Source of the DNA: Deinococcales bacterium
GTDB lineage: Bacteria; Deinococcota; Deinococci; Deinococcales; JAAFIG01
Direction of reading: 5' to 3'
NCBI GenBank assembly: GCA_025352125.1
Contig: JANXTZ010000062.1
Location: forward strand, 1 to 51,774
DNA: 51,774 bases
The notes under the pieces are model-generated. The model did no database searches. It was not told where the DNA came from and was given only the letters and a program-made list of their open reading frames with translations. This document shows positions 32,761 through 40,839 of the stretch, one piece after another. Both the position numbers and the translations under genes were made by a program. The stretch's first letter is position 1. Every line of letters begins with the position of its first letter.

Positions 32761-34068
32761 TTATTTTTTTGAAAGTCGGTACACCGTGCCGCTGTAATCG
32801 TCCGAGATTAACAAACCCCCGTTGTTGTCAGGCACAACATCCACGGGTCGTCCCCAGGGCTGTCCGTTTTCCAAAAAACCAGTCACCAGGTCTTGTTCTG
32901 CGCCAGGTTGCCCAGCTTTGAAGGGAAAGAAAATCACTTTGTAACCCGTTTTCGTGGCGCGATTCCACGAACCGTGCAAGGCACTGACCGCACCCTCACG
33001 GTACGGCGCTGGGAAGTTCGAGTCAGCCAGAAAACTGAAGCCAAGCGGCGCACTGTGGGCTTGAATGCCTTTGGAAACGCGGTCGATTTGGCTGCAATCG
33101 CGGCTGGCACCGTCTTTGTTCAAGTCCATGTCACGGTCAAATGGCATGTTGTCAACACCGTTTTGGTTGTTCGAGTTGCAAAAGGGCCAGCCGTAATCGC
33201 CACCCTCGCGGACCTTGGTGAACGGTTCTAGCGGGTAATTGTCCACGAACGCTTGCATCACTTTGCCGTAATCATTCGATCCATCGCCGTCAAAATCCTT
33301 CTGGTACGGATACGGCGCGTTGTCGCGGTTGTTGATGACCACCCAGAGTTCACTCGTGCCAGGGACAAAATCCAGACCCTCGGCATTCCTGATTCCTCGA
33401 GCGTAAAGCCTGCCATTTTTCCCGTTGGCGTCGTAAACGTAAATCGAACCACGCACGGGATTGGCGGTGGTATCGCCAGCGCAAACATTGCAACTCGAAC
33501 CTATGGAGACAAACAAACGGTTTTCGTTGTCAATCGCAATGTTCTTCAACGCATGACCGTATTTGCCACCCAATTCTGGCAGGCTGGCACTCGGTAAATC
33601 CTTGACCAAGACCTCCAAGTTTTTGCCGCTCGAGTCGCCGTTGTATGGGTAACGAATCACACGGTTGGTTTCGGCGACATACAAAAACGTCTTGGCAGCA
33701 ATCTGGTGAAAAATCATGTCGTGCGGCTGATTTAAACCCGTGGCAAAATCGCTCACGCTCGATCCTCGAATCAATTTGATGCCGCCCGTAGAGGGTTGGG
33801 ACACCAAAATGTCACCGTCGGCAGCCACCGCCATAAAACGTGCTTTTGGAATTCGCGCCACCACCGAGACCTGAAAGCCTTTGGGCACATTTAAAGTTCG
33901 ATCAATTTCAAATGGGCTTGACTTGAGTGCTTGTGGAACACTCAGTTTGACCGATTCTAAACCGCCATTGTTGGTCTGCGAATTGGCATTCACGGTGGTC
34001 AGCCAGGCGCAGGCGATTCCCAGCACACCAACCACCCCAACGCCAATCGATGTGAACTTCCTTTGCAT
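32761..34068 (-). CDS. PQQ-dependent sugar dehydrogenase-like protein, exported
   Basis: This 435-residue protein has a signal peptide (VGVVGVLGIACAWLTTVNAN) and then a six-bladed beta-propeller of the glucose/sorbosone dehydrogenase group. Typical blades are FMAVAADGDILVSQP (about 80-95), ALKNIAIDNENRLFVSIGS and RNAEGLDFVPGTSELWVVIN. HD-like pocket residues appear in NQPHDMIFH. The mature protein should oxidise an aldose outside the membrane if it binds PQQ. I start at 34068 because AGGAGG is then six bases upstream; the ATG six bases earlier would be too close. Confidence 0.85.
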   Translation of the reverse strand: MQRKFTSIGVGVVGVLGIACAWLTTVNANSQTNNGGLESVKLSVPQALKSSPFEIDRTLNVPKGFQVSVVARIPKARFMAVAADGDILVSQPSTGGIKLIRGSSVSDFATGLNQPHDMIFHQIAAKTFLYVAETNRVIRYPYNGDSSGKNLEVLVKDLPSASLPELGGKYGHALKNIAIDNENRLFVSIGSSCNVCAGDTTANPVRGSIYVYDANGKNGRLYARGIRNAEGLDFVPGTSELWVVINNRDNAPYPYQKDFDGDGSNDYGKVMQAFVDNYPLEPFTKVREGGDYGWPFCNSNNQNGVDNMPFDRDMDLNKDGASRDCSQIDRVSKGIQAHSAPLGFSFLADSNFPAPYREGAVSALHGSWNRATKTGYKVIFFPFKAGQPGAEQDLVTGFLENGQPWGRPVDVVPDNNGGLLISDDYSGTVYRLSKK

Positions 34069-34165
34069 CGGCATCCTCCTCAGGAACAACCCAATTGTGA
34101 AGCCCATATCTGAGAGGGAACTGAAATGAAAGTCGTGTTTTGTGATTCTGCGCCTCGAGCTGCGC

Positions 34166-35611
34166 TCACCTCAGCCAGAATGCACCTCGGTACGCGCCAC
34201 CAGCAACACCCGAATCGATTTTGACGGTCTGCAACAAATCATTCGCGCCGTTTTCTTGCCAGGTGTTCTTGTTTGCCAACCGAATCGCGTACTCTGCCCT
34301 GGGGTACAATTTCGGTTCAGGGTCTGGCAACGCCAACAGCACGCGGTAATCGCCAGTCTGAAGTTTTTGCGGCACGCCAACCTCGAGCTTCACGATTTGC
34401 ATTTGACCAGGCTGCCAGAATCGCGGGTCTTGATTTTTGGCATGACCGCCACGAAGTTTGACTTTAAAAACTTTACCGGTGGCGATCTGGCGCAATTGAA
34501 GCTCGAGCAGGCGCGGATTGTACGGCGCGGCAAAACCGTCGTTGACAATTTGCAACTCCATTTTTAAACTCGAGCCTGGTTTGACGCGGTCAGGAATCAG
34601 GGCATTGACGAGCCGCAATCGGTAACCCAGTTTTTGCTTGATGTCGTTCAAGCAATCACCAGCCGACCAGCCGTTCAACACGCCCTCTTCAAAACCAATG
34701 TTCAAGGTGCTGAAACGCAGGTACGACAATTCCTTCAGTGAATTCTCGCAACCAATGTAGGGCTTTGCGTCGTCGGCACTGTTGCAGGTTTCGCCGCCCT
34801 GCGGGACAAACAAATTGTCCTGATGGTAAAAATCCATCTCGAGCTGACGGTTTTTGTAGGTTCCCCAATTGTCTTCTGACGCCAAAAAGCAATCGTTGTG
34901 CGCCCCAATTCGGGCTTGCGGCGTACCGTTGAACGCTGTTTTGACGTCCAAAGCCTTGTTGCCGACCAGGGCAAACTTGTAAGACGGTGTGCGAACCGCA
35001 ATCGTGCGGCTGCGCGGCAAGATCGAAAGTTCTTTCTTCACTATCGCGCTCGAGGCTTGATTTACCGTACCGTCAGGATTCATGAGTCCGTTCGTGCTCG
35101 AGTGCCACTCACCCCACGCGCCAACAAAACCAGCCTCCATGAACGCGATCACATCGGCATTCTTGCGCAACACTGGCGCAAGTTGCGCCAAATGCGTCAA
35201 CACCTGACTTTGTTTGGCATCCTCAAACATCCCAAAGTTATAGGCAAACCGTGGAATCACTTTGATACCCGCCTCCCTGGCTCGGGAAAAATCGAGTTCT
35301 ATTCGGCTCATTAACGCCTTGGGCAATGCCGATTCGCGCCAAGGCTCGAGGATGTAATACATTCGCAACAGGCTGTAATTTTGGTCTCGCATCCTTTTGA
35401 GTTGTTCAACGGTTTTGGGCTCAATCCCCCAGCCTTGCTTTTGGTCGTAGGCGCCCTGCACAAAAAAACCGCGTTCAGGATTTGGGAAATCATCCAAACT
35501 TGGCTCATATTGAATCGTTTGAAACACTGGAACAGTTGCATTGTTTTGCGATACCGACATTTGACAGGCACTTAAACCTGCGGCAATCAAAAAAATAAAA
35601 CGGCACTTCAT
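34166..35611 (-). CDS. DUF4874/DUF4832 lipoprotein
   Basis: This 481-residue protein begins with a lipoprotein signal, lipobox LSAC with Cys16. The DUF4874 domain covers about 30-200 (NPERGFFVQGAYDQKQGWGI, RMYYILEPWRESALPKALMS, VIAFMEAGFVGAWGEWHSST) and resembles a glycoside-hydrolase-like TIM barrel. DUF4832 follows at about 215-470 with a beta-sandwich end. Such proteins are usually thought to act on surface carbohydrate; no activity is established. GAGG lies six bases before the ATG. It is transcribed alone. Confidence 0.82.
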   Translation of the reverse strand: MKCRFIFLIAAGLSACQMSVSQNNATVPVFQTIQYEPSLDDFPNPERGFFVQGAYDQKQGWGIEPKTVEQLKRMRDQNYSLLRMYYILEPWRESALPKALMSRIELDFSRAREAGIKVIPRFAYNFGMFEDAKQSQVLTHLAQLAPVLRKNADVIAFMEAGFVGAWGEWHSSTNGLMNPDGTVNQASSAIVKKELSILPRSRTIAVRTPSYKFALVGNKALDVKTAFNGTPQARIGAHNDCFLASEDNWGTYKNRQLEMDFYHQDNLFVPQGGETCNSADDAKPYIGCENSLKELSYLRFSTLNIGFEEGVLNGWSAGDCLNDIKQKLGYRLRLVNALIPDRVKPGSSLKMELQIVNDGFAAPYNPRLLELQLRQIATGKVFKVKLRGGHAKNQDPRFWQPGQMQIVKLEVGVPQKLQTGDYRVLLALPDPEPKLYPRAEYAIRLANKNTWQENGANDLLQTVKIDSGVAGGAYRGAFWLR

Positions 35612-35838
35612 ACAAAACCTCGAGCTTCAATGCTTGAATTTCAAACCAGGGTTTCTCGAGGAACCCGCAACAGATGGGCTTTTTAGCCAAGAGTCCTTGG
35701 TTGATGTTTGAATTATCGCTTTTGTGAGACACAAGATTCGGTAAAACCACGCTTTTCTATTGCGTTGCATCGCTCCAAAATCGTCAATTGCCAAGACAAT
35801 CCAAATTCAGTTGCGGCATTGGATTGGCAGCGACAGAT
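35612..35838. other. Intergenic region without clear genes
   Basis: This is the left part of a 500-base gap between divergent genes. The frames opened here (for example at 35708) have no ribosome-binding site and poor composition, and I do not call them. Confidence 0.4.
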
Positions 35839-35854
35839 AATGATTTTTATCATT
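35839..35854. promoter_or_regulatory. Metal-regulator-like palindrome AATGAT-4-ATCATT
   Basis: GATAATGAT followed by TTTT and ATCATT resembles half of a Fur-type box, with a wider centre than the standard. It precedes the small acidic ORF at 35901. Confidence 0.25.
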
Positions 35855-35900
35855 CAAGTTGGCTCGAGAATCACGGGTGGCATGTCTGATTTCCTCAAAC

Positions 35901-36080
35901 ATGTTCGTGTTTCAATTTCAACCAGACCTGTTGGATTTGTCCGTGAACGCCGATTTCAACAAAAACTTTGACTTCACCGAGCACTGTGAAGATGATGACA
36001 ATGGATTTGTTGAGTTTGCTGTTGAACTGCCATGTCTCGGGATTCGCACCGAAATTAAATCCGGCTCATGGTCGCTCTAG
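35901..36080 (+). CDS. Small acidic hypothetical ORF
   Basis: This ORF of 59 residues (MFVFQFQPDLLDLSVNADFN start) has an acidic middle (EHCEDDDNGFVEFAVELP) and ends in IKSGSWSL. The composition is protein-like and its G+C is lower than that of neighbours. There is no Shine-Dalgarno. It may be a real small gene or the remains of a longer one. Confidence 0.3.
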   Translation: MFVFQFQPDLLDLSVNADFNKNFDFTEHCEDDDNGFVEFAVELPCLGIRTEIKSGSWSL

Positions 36081-36100
36081 CTCGAGTGACGCAAAAGTCC

Positions 36101-36106
36101 TAGACT
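36101..36106 (+). promoter_or_regulatory. Leaderless -10 element TAGACT
   Basis: TAGACT ends six bases before the ATG at 36113. The paralogue at 37125 has the same element at the same distance. Confidence 0.5.
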
Positions 36107-36112
36107 GAAAAC

Positions 36113-36997
36113 ATGAAGAATTATGTTCATCTGCTCGCTCGAGGAGTGATTGCTTTTTTGATGGCAACCCTGGTGGCTTGCCCAGGAAATCCAGGCGGCG
36201 GCAGCGGCTCGTACAGTATTGAATTGCGCTACTCCGCAGATTTTCCACCGAGATTTAAACCCGCCTTTGAAGCCGCAGCCCAACGCTGGCAAAGCATCAT
36301 CACCGCCGATGTTCCAGACGTGGGCGGCACGATAGACCCGACCGTTTGTGACACGACCGTCAGTGGGCAAGCGCCCCTGAACGGCGTTGATGACTTGGTC
36401 ATTTATGCGGGCATCATCCCATTCAATGCGGATAAGCCAGACTTGCTCGGACAGGCAGGTCCATGTTATTTCAGAAAAACATCGTTCTTGACCATCGTCG
36501 GAACAATGGCATTTGTGGACAACAAAATGGACGGCTTGTTACAAACCAACCAACTGACCGACACCGTCACCCACGAGATGGGGCATGTCCTGGGCATCGG
36601 AACCCACTGGAACAATGTTCCAAATATTGCCACAGGACTCTCGAGCGACCCCGCACAATGCGGCACGAATCCAGAATTCATTGGGGTTAACGCGCTGCGC
36701 GAATACCGTGCGCTCGGTGGTACAGGCAACATTGCCATCGAGAATCAAGGCGGACCTGGCACATGCGACGGACACTGGAAGGAGAGTATCTTTGGTGCAG
36801 AACTGATGACTGGAGTTTTAAACGATGGCGTGCCAAACCCGCTCTCGAGGATCACCCTCGGATCGATGCAAGATTTGGGTTACAGCGTGGATTTATCAAA
36901 GGCAAACGCCTACAGCATCTCTGCCCTTGGCGGTTCAACCTTGCGAATCCGCAAACCATTGATCGTGACCCGACCAGTTGAACACGAATTGCCTTAA
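36113..36997 (+). CDS. Leishmanolysin-like zinc metalloprotease, lipoprotein (copy 1)
   Basis: This 294-residue protein has a lipobox ending at Cys23 (TLVAC). The zinc site is HEMGHVLGIGTH, with H154, E155, H158 and H164. A Met-turn candidate lies in FGAELMTGVL. The order HExxHxxGxxH plus a downstream Met is that of metzincins, and the middle region (SYSIELRYSADFPPRFKPAF) matches secreted leishmanolysin-like enzymes of bacteria. It should act outside the cell, tethered to a membrane. The next gene is a longer paralogue. Substrate unknown. Confidence 0.85.
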   Translation: MKNYVHLLARGVIAFLMATLVACPGNPGGGSGSYSIELRYSADFPPRFKPAFEAAAQRWQSIITADVPDVGGTIDPTVCDTTVSGQAPLNGVDDLVIYAGIIPFNADKPDLLGQAGPCYFRKTSFLTIVGTMAFVDNKMDGLLQTNQLTDTVTHEMGHVLGIGTHWNNVPNIATGLSSDPAQCGTNPEFIGVNALREYRALGGTGNIAIENQGGPGTCDGHWKESIFGAELMTGVLNDGVPNPLSRITLGSMQDLGYSVDLSKANAYSISALGGSTLRIRKPLIVTRPVEHELP

Positions 36998-37112
36998 GAC
37001 TGGCTCGAGCGACCTTGAAAAGATGTAGTGACCCTCAATTCGCGGATTACAGGTCATTTGCTGCCAAAGATGGCTTGTGCTCAAAAATCACGTCAGAAAT
37101 TTGGTTCCAGGC

Positions 37113-37118
37113 TAGACT
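37113..37118 (+). promoter_or_regulatory. Leaderless -10 element TAGACT
   Basis: TAGACT ends six bases before the GTG at 37125. Confidence 0.5.
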
Positions 37119-37124
37119 AAAATC

Positions 37125-38294
37125 GTGATTCATTTTTTCGCTCGAATTTTGCCTTTGTTATTAACCCTGTTGTTCGTTTCATGTCCTGGTGGAGACACCG
37201 CAGCCAACAACAGTCCAGTTTTAGTATCGCTCACCGTTGATAAGTCTTCTGGTGTTGCGCCGCTTGCAGTCATTTTTTCTTGGACTGCTGCCAGCGACCC
37301 TGACAATGACCCAGTGTTTTGTTCGCTTGACATGAACAACGACGGAGTGCTCGAGTTCCCAAATTTTGATTGCTCTAAAATCACGACCCAAAGTTTTACG
37401 TATCAAAACACTGGAAATTTTGTTGCGCGGTTGACCGTGAGCGATAACAAAGGTGCTTCTATCAGTCGTACAAGCAATATTGGCGTTACGCCTCCAATTG
37501 TGCCAGGTTCGTACAGTATTGTGCTACGTTACTCGGCAAGTTTCCCTGCGAAATTCAAGCCTGCTTTTGAAGCGGCAGCGAGCCGATGGCAGAATATTAT
37601 TGGGGCTGATGTTCCTGACAGCCCGAACACATTTCATCCTGCTGATTGCGGTGTCACTGGTCAAACAGATGTGGTTGGAGTCGATGATTTGGTCATTTGG
37701 GTTGACACCATCCCTTACGACGCCAAAAACCCAAATCTTTTGGGTCAAGCTGGACCGTGTTTCTCGAGGCAACCCTCACGATTGACGCTGGTTGGTGACA
37801 TGGAATTTGTCGATACCCAAATGGACGGTCTGTTAAAAGCCAATCAACTGACCGACACCGTCATGCACGAAATGGGTCATATTTTAGGACTGGGAACCCA
37901 CTGGCAAGCCTTGGGTTTAACTGCCAACACTTTGGGCGGTAATTATTGCGGAACCGACCCACAGTATATTGGCGCAAATGCCATCCGTGAGTACCGTGTC
38001 CTAGGCGGTACTGGAAACATCAAGCTCGAGAATCTCGGTGGACCTGGAACATGCGAAGGACACTGGAAAGAAAGTGTATTTGGTTCGGAACTGATGACAG
38101 GGATTCTGAATTCCAACGTGCCAAATCCAATCTCGAGGATGACCTTGGCTTCGATGCAAGACTTGGGTTACAACATTGATCTGTCCAAAGCCGATTCGTA
38201 CAGCATTCCTGCGGCTGGAACGGCTTCAGTGTCGGATCGGGCTGGTAAAAACGATTTGATCGTCACGCGACCAATTGAGCACGTCATCCCGTAA
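37125..38294 (+). CDS. Leishmanolysin-like zinc metalloprotease with PKD domain, lipoprotein (copy 2)
   Basis: This 389-residue paralogue of the preceding gene starts with GTG at 37125. The lipobox is LFVSC (Cys20). A PKD-like beta-sandwich domain (about 28-125, GVAPLAVIFSWTAASDPDND, NFVARLTVSDNKGASISRT) is inserted between the anchor and the catalytic domain. The zinc site is HEMGHILGLGTH (H248, H252, H258) and the Met region is FGSELMTGIL. The catalytic domains of the two copies are alike from SYSI through the C-terminus, so they arose by tandem duplication; the PKD domain may extend the enzyme from the membrane or bind polysaccharide. Confidence 0.85.
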   Translation: MIHFFARILPLLLTLLFVSCPGGDTAANNSPVLVSLTVDKSSGVAPLAVIFSWTAASDPDNDPVFCSLDMNNDGVLEFPNFDCSKITTQSFTYQNTGNFVARLTVSDNKGASISRTSNIGVTPPIVPGSYSIVLRYSASFPAKFKPAFEAAASRWQNIIGADVPDSPNTFHPADCGVTGQTDVVGVDDLVIWVDTIPYDAKNPNLLGQAGPCFSRQPSRLTLVGDMEFVDTQMDGLLKANQLTDTVMHEMGHILGLGTHWQALGLTANTLGGNYCGTDPQYIGANAIREYRVLGGTGNIKLENLGGPGTCEGHWKESVFGSELMTGILNSNVPNPISRMTLASMQDLGYNIDLSKADSYSIPAAGTASVSDRAGKNDLIVTRPIEHVIP

Positions 38295-38335
38295 CCACAG
38301 TGGCAATTATCCTCGAGTTTTTAAGCATCTCGAGT

Positions 38336-38341
38336 TAGTCT
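38336..38341 (+). promoter_or_regulatory. Leaderless -10 element TAGTCT
   Basis: TAGTCT ends six bases before the ATG at 38348 and decides the start over the TTG at 38342. Confidence 0.45.
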
Positions 38342-38347
38342 TTGTTC

Positions 38348-39349
38348 ATGTTTGATGTTGCCATTGTTGGGGCTGGACCCGTCGGCTTGGCTGCCGCCAT
38401 CGAAGCCAAACGTGCGGGACTAAGTTATGTTGTGCTCGAGAAGGGTTGCGTGGCAAACGCGATTTTCGAGTACCCAAGTTTCATGACGTTTTTCACCACC
38501 GCCGAACGCCTCGAGATTGGCAACCATCCGTTTGTGACCGGCACCGAAAAAGCCACGCGCCGCGAGGCGCTGGCATATTACCGTCTGGTCAGCGCCCGAG
38601 AGAACCTGAATTTGCGCCAGTATTGCGAGGTCACCGCGATTCATCCTGCGCCGGCTGGTTTTACGCTTGAGGTGAATGCCAAAAATGGTGACATGACAAC
38701 TGTCGAGTGCCGAACTTGCATGGTGGCGACGGGCTACTTTGACAATCCGAACCATTTGGGCATTGCTGGCGAAGATTTTGAGAATGTCTCGCACTATTAC
38801 ACCGAGGCGCACCCGTTCTGGGGCTTGAACGTGACCGTGGTTGGCGGGGGCAACAGTGCCGCCGATGCCGCGCTCGATTTGTACCGTCACGGGGTCAACG
38901 TGACCCTGGTGCATCGCGGCGCAGATTTGCGGCACACCATCAAATACTGGGTCAAACCAGACCTCGAGAACCGAATCAAAGAGGGCAGCATCAAAGCCTG
39001 TCTCTCGAGCACCGTCAAAGAAATCACGGACAATGCTGTGATTCTCGAGACGGCGGCGGGAGAAGTCTCAATTCCAACCGATTTCACGTTTTTACTGGTG
39101 GGTTACACGCCTGACACGACCATGCTCGAAGAGGCTGGAATCAAAGTGGACAAGGATGGACGGATTCAGTATCACCCTGAAACGTTCGAATCAAAAGATT
39201 TGGAAGGTTTGTACGTGATTGGCAGCGTTTATGCGGGGCGATTTACGGGGCAGGTTTTTATTGAAAACGGCAAGGTCGATGCGGTCAAAGCCGTGACTGA
39301 TATTCAACAAAAATTATTGACCCGAGAAGCCTCGATTGCTCAGCTATAA
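38348..39349 (+). CDS. ypdA: Bacillithiol-disulfide reductase-like flavoprotein (YpdA family)
   Basis: This 333-residue protein is a two-dinucleotide-fold flavoprotein. The FAD motif is GAGPVG (residues 8-13) and the NADPH motif is [15 protein letters not shown]. The middle segment [26 protein letters not shown] is the YpdA hallmark, and there is no CXXC as in thioredoxin reductase. YpdA reduces oxidised bacillithiol. The conserved Cys of the first glycine loop in YpdA (GGGPCG) is Val12 here, which could mean changed chemistry. The gene stands alone; its hairpin lies at 39361. Confidence 0.82.
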   Translation: MFDVAIVGAGPVGLAAAIEAKRAGLSYVVLEKGCVANAIFEYPSFMTFFTTAERLEIGNHPFVTGTEKATRREALAYYRLVSARENLNLRQYCEVTAIHPAPAGFTLEVNAKNGDMTTVECRTCMVATGYFDNPNHLGIAGEDFENVSHYYTEAHPFWGLNVTVVGGGNSAADAALDLYRHGVNVTLVHRGADLRHTIKYWVKPDLENRIKEGSIKACLSSTVKEITDNAVILETAAGEVSIPTDFTFLLVGYTPDTTMLEEAGIKVDKDGRIQYHPETFESKDLEGLYVIGSVYAGRFTGQVFIENGKVDAVKAVTDIQQKLLTREASIAQL

Positions 39350-39360
39350 GATTTTGTAGC

Positions 39361-39392
39361 GTGTGCCTTGCGCACCGATGCGCGAGGCGCAC
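39361..39392. terminator. GC-rich hairpin between convergent genes
   Basis: GTGTGCCTTGCGC pairs with GCGCGAGGCGCAC (13 pairs, two G-T) around ACCGAT. It separates ypdA from the convergent peptidase gene. No T-run follows, so it may block transcription only partly. Confidence 0.5.
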
Positions 39393-39399
39393 TTACCGA

Positions 39400-40461
39400 C
39401 TAAATTCGGTTGTATGTTTTTAGAATCTCGAGCAGTCGATCATGTGGCAGGGCATGAACTGTTCGACCGTTGAATCCAATCATCGTTTCGGCAGCAACAA
39501 GTGCGTTGACAATGGCTTCTTCGGTGGCTCGAGTGACGGCGCGAAACAATGGGTCTAGGCTGGCTTCAGGCAGTGATTTCCAAAGGTCGAGCTTGCCAGT
39601 TTTTTCTGGTGCGGCGGTCGAAAACGCAATGAACAAATCGCCCGAGCTGTTGTAGGCGCTCGAGCCTGTCCGTGCCAAACCCATGCCAGCCCGTTTTGCC
39701 AGACGTTTTAATTGATGTGGCAATAATGGCGCGTCGGTGGCAATCACCACGATGATCGAACCGTCTTTGATTTGAGGCTCGAGTGGCATCAGGTCAGGAA
39801 TGTGCTTCCCGACCGGAACCCCAAGAATGGTCAAATCCTCTCGAATACCGTAATTGGCTTGCACCAGCACGCCCAAAGTGAAATCTGAGAATTCAGGCTC
39901 AAAAATGTTGTGCTCGAGTTTTCTGGAACTGCTGCCGATTCCGCCCTTAAACTTTGAGACGATCATGCCCGTTCCGCCGCCAACGTTTCCCTCGAGAACC
40001 GTGCCATCACTGGCATTCTCGAGCGCGGTGACGGCGTGTTCCGGCTTGACGTGAAAGCCGTTGATGTCGTTCAAAAAGCCGTCATAGGTTTCAGCCACCA
40101 CAGGCAGTGACCACGCCTCGAGCCAACCTTTTTGATTTGCCCATTCAATCACGGTGTCGCGCACGATGCCAACGCTGTGGGTGTTGGTCAGCATGATCGG
40201 ACCCGCCAGACTGCCCGTTTCGTCCAGCCAAGCCGTGCCGGTCATTTCGCCGTTGCCATTGAAGGAAAACCAGGCAGCAGGTACGGCGTCAAATCCTCGA
40301 GCCAGCCCATGCGGCAAAATGGCGGTGACACCCGTTCGGACATGCTCGCCCTCGATCAAGGTGCAATGTCCGACTTCAACGCCCATGACATCGGTTATGG
40401 CATTCAAATCTCCTGGAATGCCCTCAAACACCAATCCCAAATCTCCAGCGCGTGGTTTCAT
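39400..40461 (-). CDS. P1/S58 family aminopeptidase (DmpA-like)
   Basis: This 353-residue protein is an Ntn-fold peptidase that should cleave itself between Gly234 and Ser235 (KDGSIIVVIATDAPLLPHQL), making Ser235 the new N-terminal nucleophile. Other signatures are GNVGGGTGMIVSKFKGGIGS and LGVLVQANYGIRE. Family members remove N-terminal residues, including D-amino acids, from peptides or act on amides. It lies in an ATGA overlap with the small gene upstream. Confidence 0.9.
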   Translation of the reverse strand: MKPRAGDLGLVFEGIPGDLNAITDVMGVEVGHCTLIEGEHVRTGVTAILPHGLARGFDAVPAAWFSFNGNGEMTGTAWLDETGSLAGPIMLTNTHSVGIVRDTVIEWANQKGWLEAWSLPVVAETYDGFLNDINGFHVKPEHAVTALENASDGTVLEGNVGGGTGMIVSKFKGGIGSSSRKLEHNIFEPEFSDFTLGVLVQANYGIREDLTILGVPVGKHIPDLMPLEPQIKDGSIIVVIATDAPLLPHQLKRLAKRAGMGLARTGSSAYNSSGDLFIAFSTAAPEKTGKLDLWKSLPEASLDPLFRAVTRATEEAIVNALVAAETMIGFNGRTVHALPHDRLLEILKTYNRI

Positions 40462-40805
40462 GTGCCAATCTTTGTTTTCATCAGTTCAATCAGGTTCTCG
40501 AGCGGCGCACTTTGCGCGGATTGCTGTCCCCTGGCATAGTCAAACATGATTCTGGTCGCGCCAAGGATTTTGGCGGCGGTCAAAAACGCGTCTTTCATGA
40601 CCCAAGTCTCGAGTGTGGCGATCTGTAAATTTTGGTCGTTCATGCCGTGCAAAAAAACTGTTGCCAACGGGGAGCTGCTGAACACCAAAGCGTATTTGAT
40701 CTCACCTGCCCTCAAGGTCATCAACTCGCCCGCAACGGTTGGGTTGTCGATGATCCACCAGGTCGAGTCGATAGGATTTGATGGCGTGAATGATTGCGTG
40801 CCCAC
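40458..40805 (-). CDS. Hypothetical protein encoded with the DmpA-like peptidase
   Basis: This 115-residue protein starts with GTG at 40805. Its last codon overlaps the peptidase ATG. The strand-helix pattern (KYALVFSSSPLATVFLHGMN, LETWVMKDAFLTAAKILGAT RIMFDYA) suggests a small alpha/beta fold. I do not recognise the family. Coupling suggests a shared function with the peptidase. Confidence 0.55.
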   Translation of the reverse strand: MGTQSFTPSNPIDSTWWIIDNPTVAGELMTLRAGEIKYALVFSSSPLATVFLHGMNDQNLQIATLETWVMKDAFLTAAKILGATRIMFDYARGQQSAQSAPLENLIELMKTKIGT

Positions 40806-40828
40806 CTATTTAAATTAACACGGCAGTG

Positions 40829-40834
40829 TAAACT
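40829..40834 (+). promoter_or_regulatory. Leaderless -10 element TAAACT
   Basis: TAAACT ends five bases before the ATG at 40840. Confidence 0.5.
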
Positions 40835-40839
40835 CGGGC

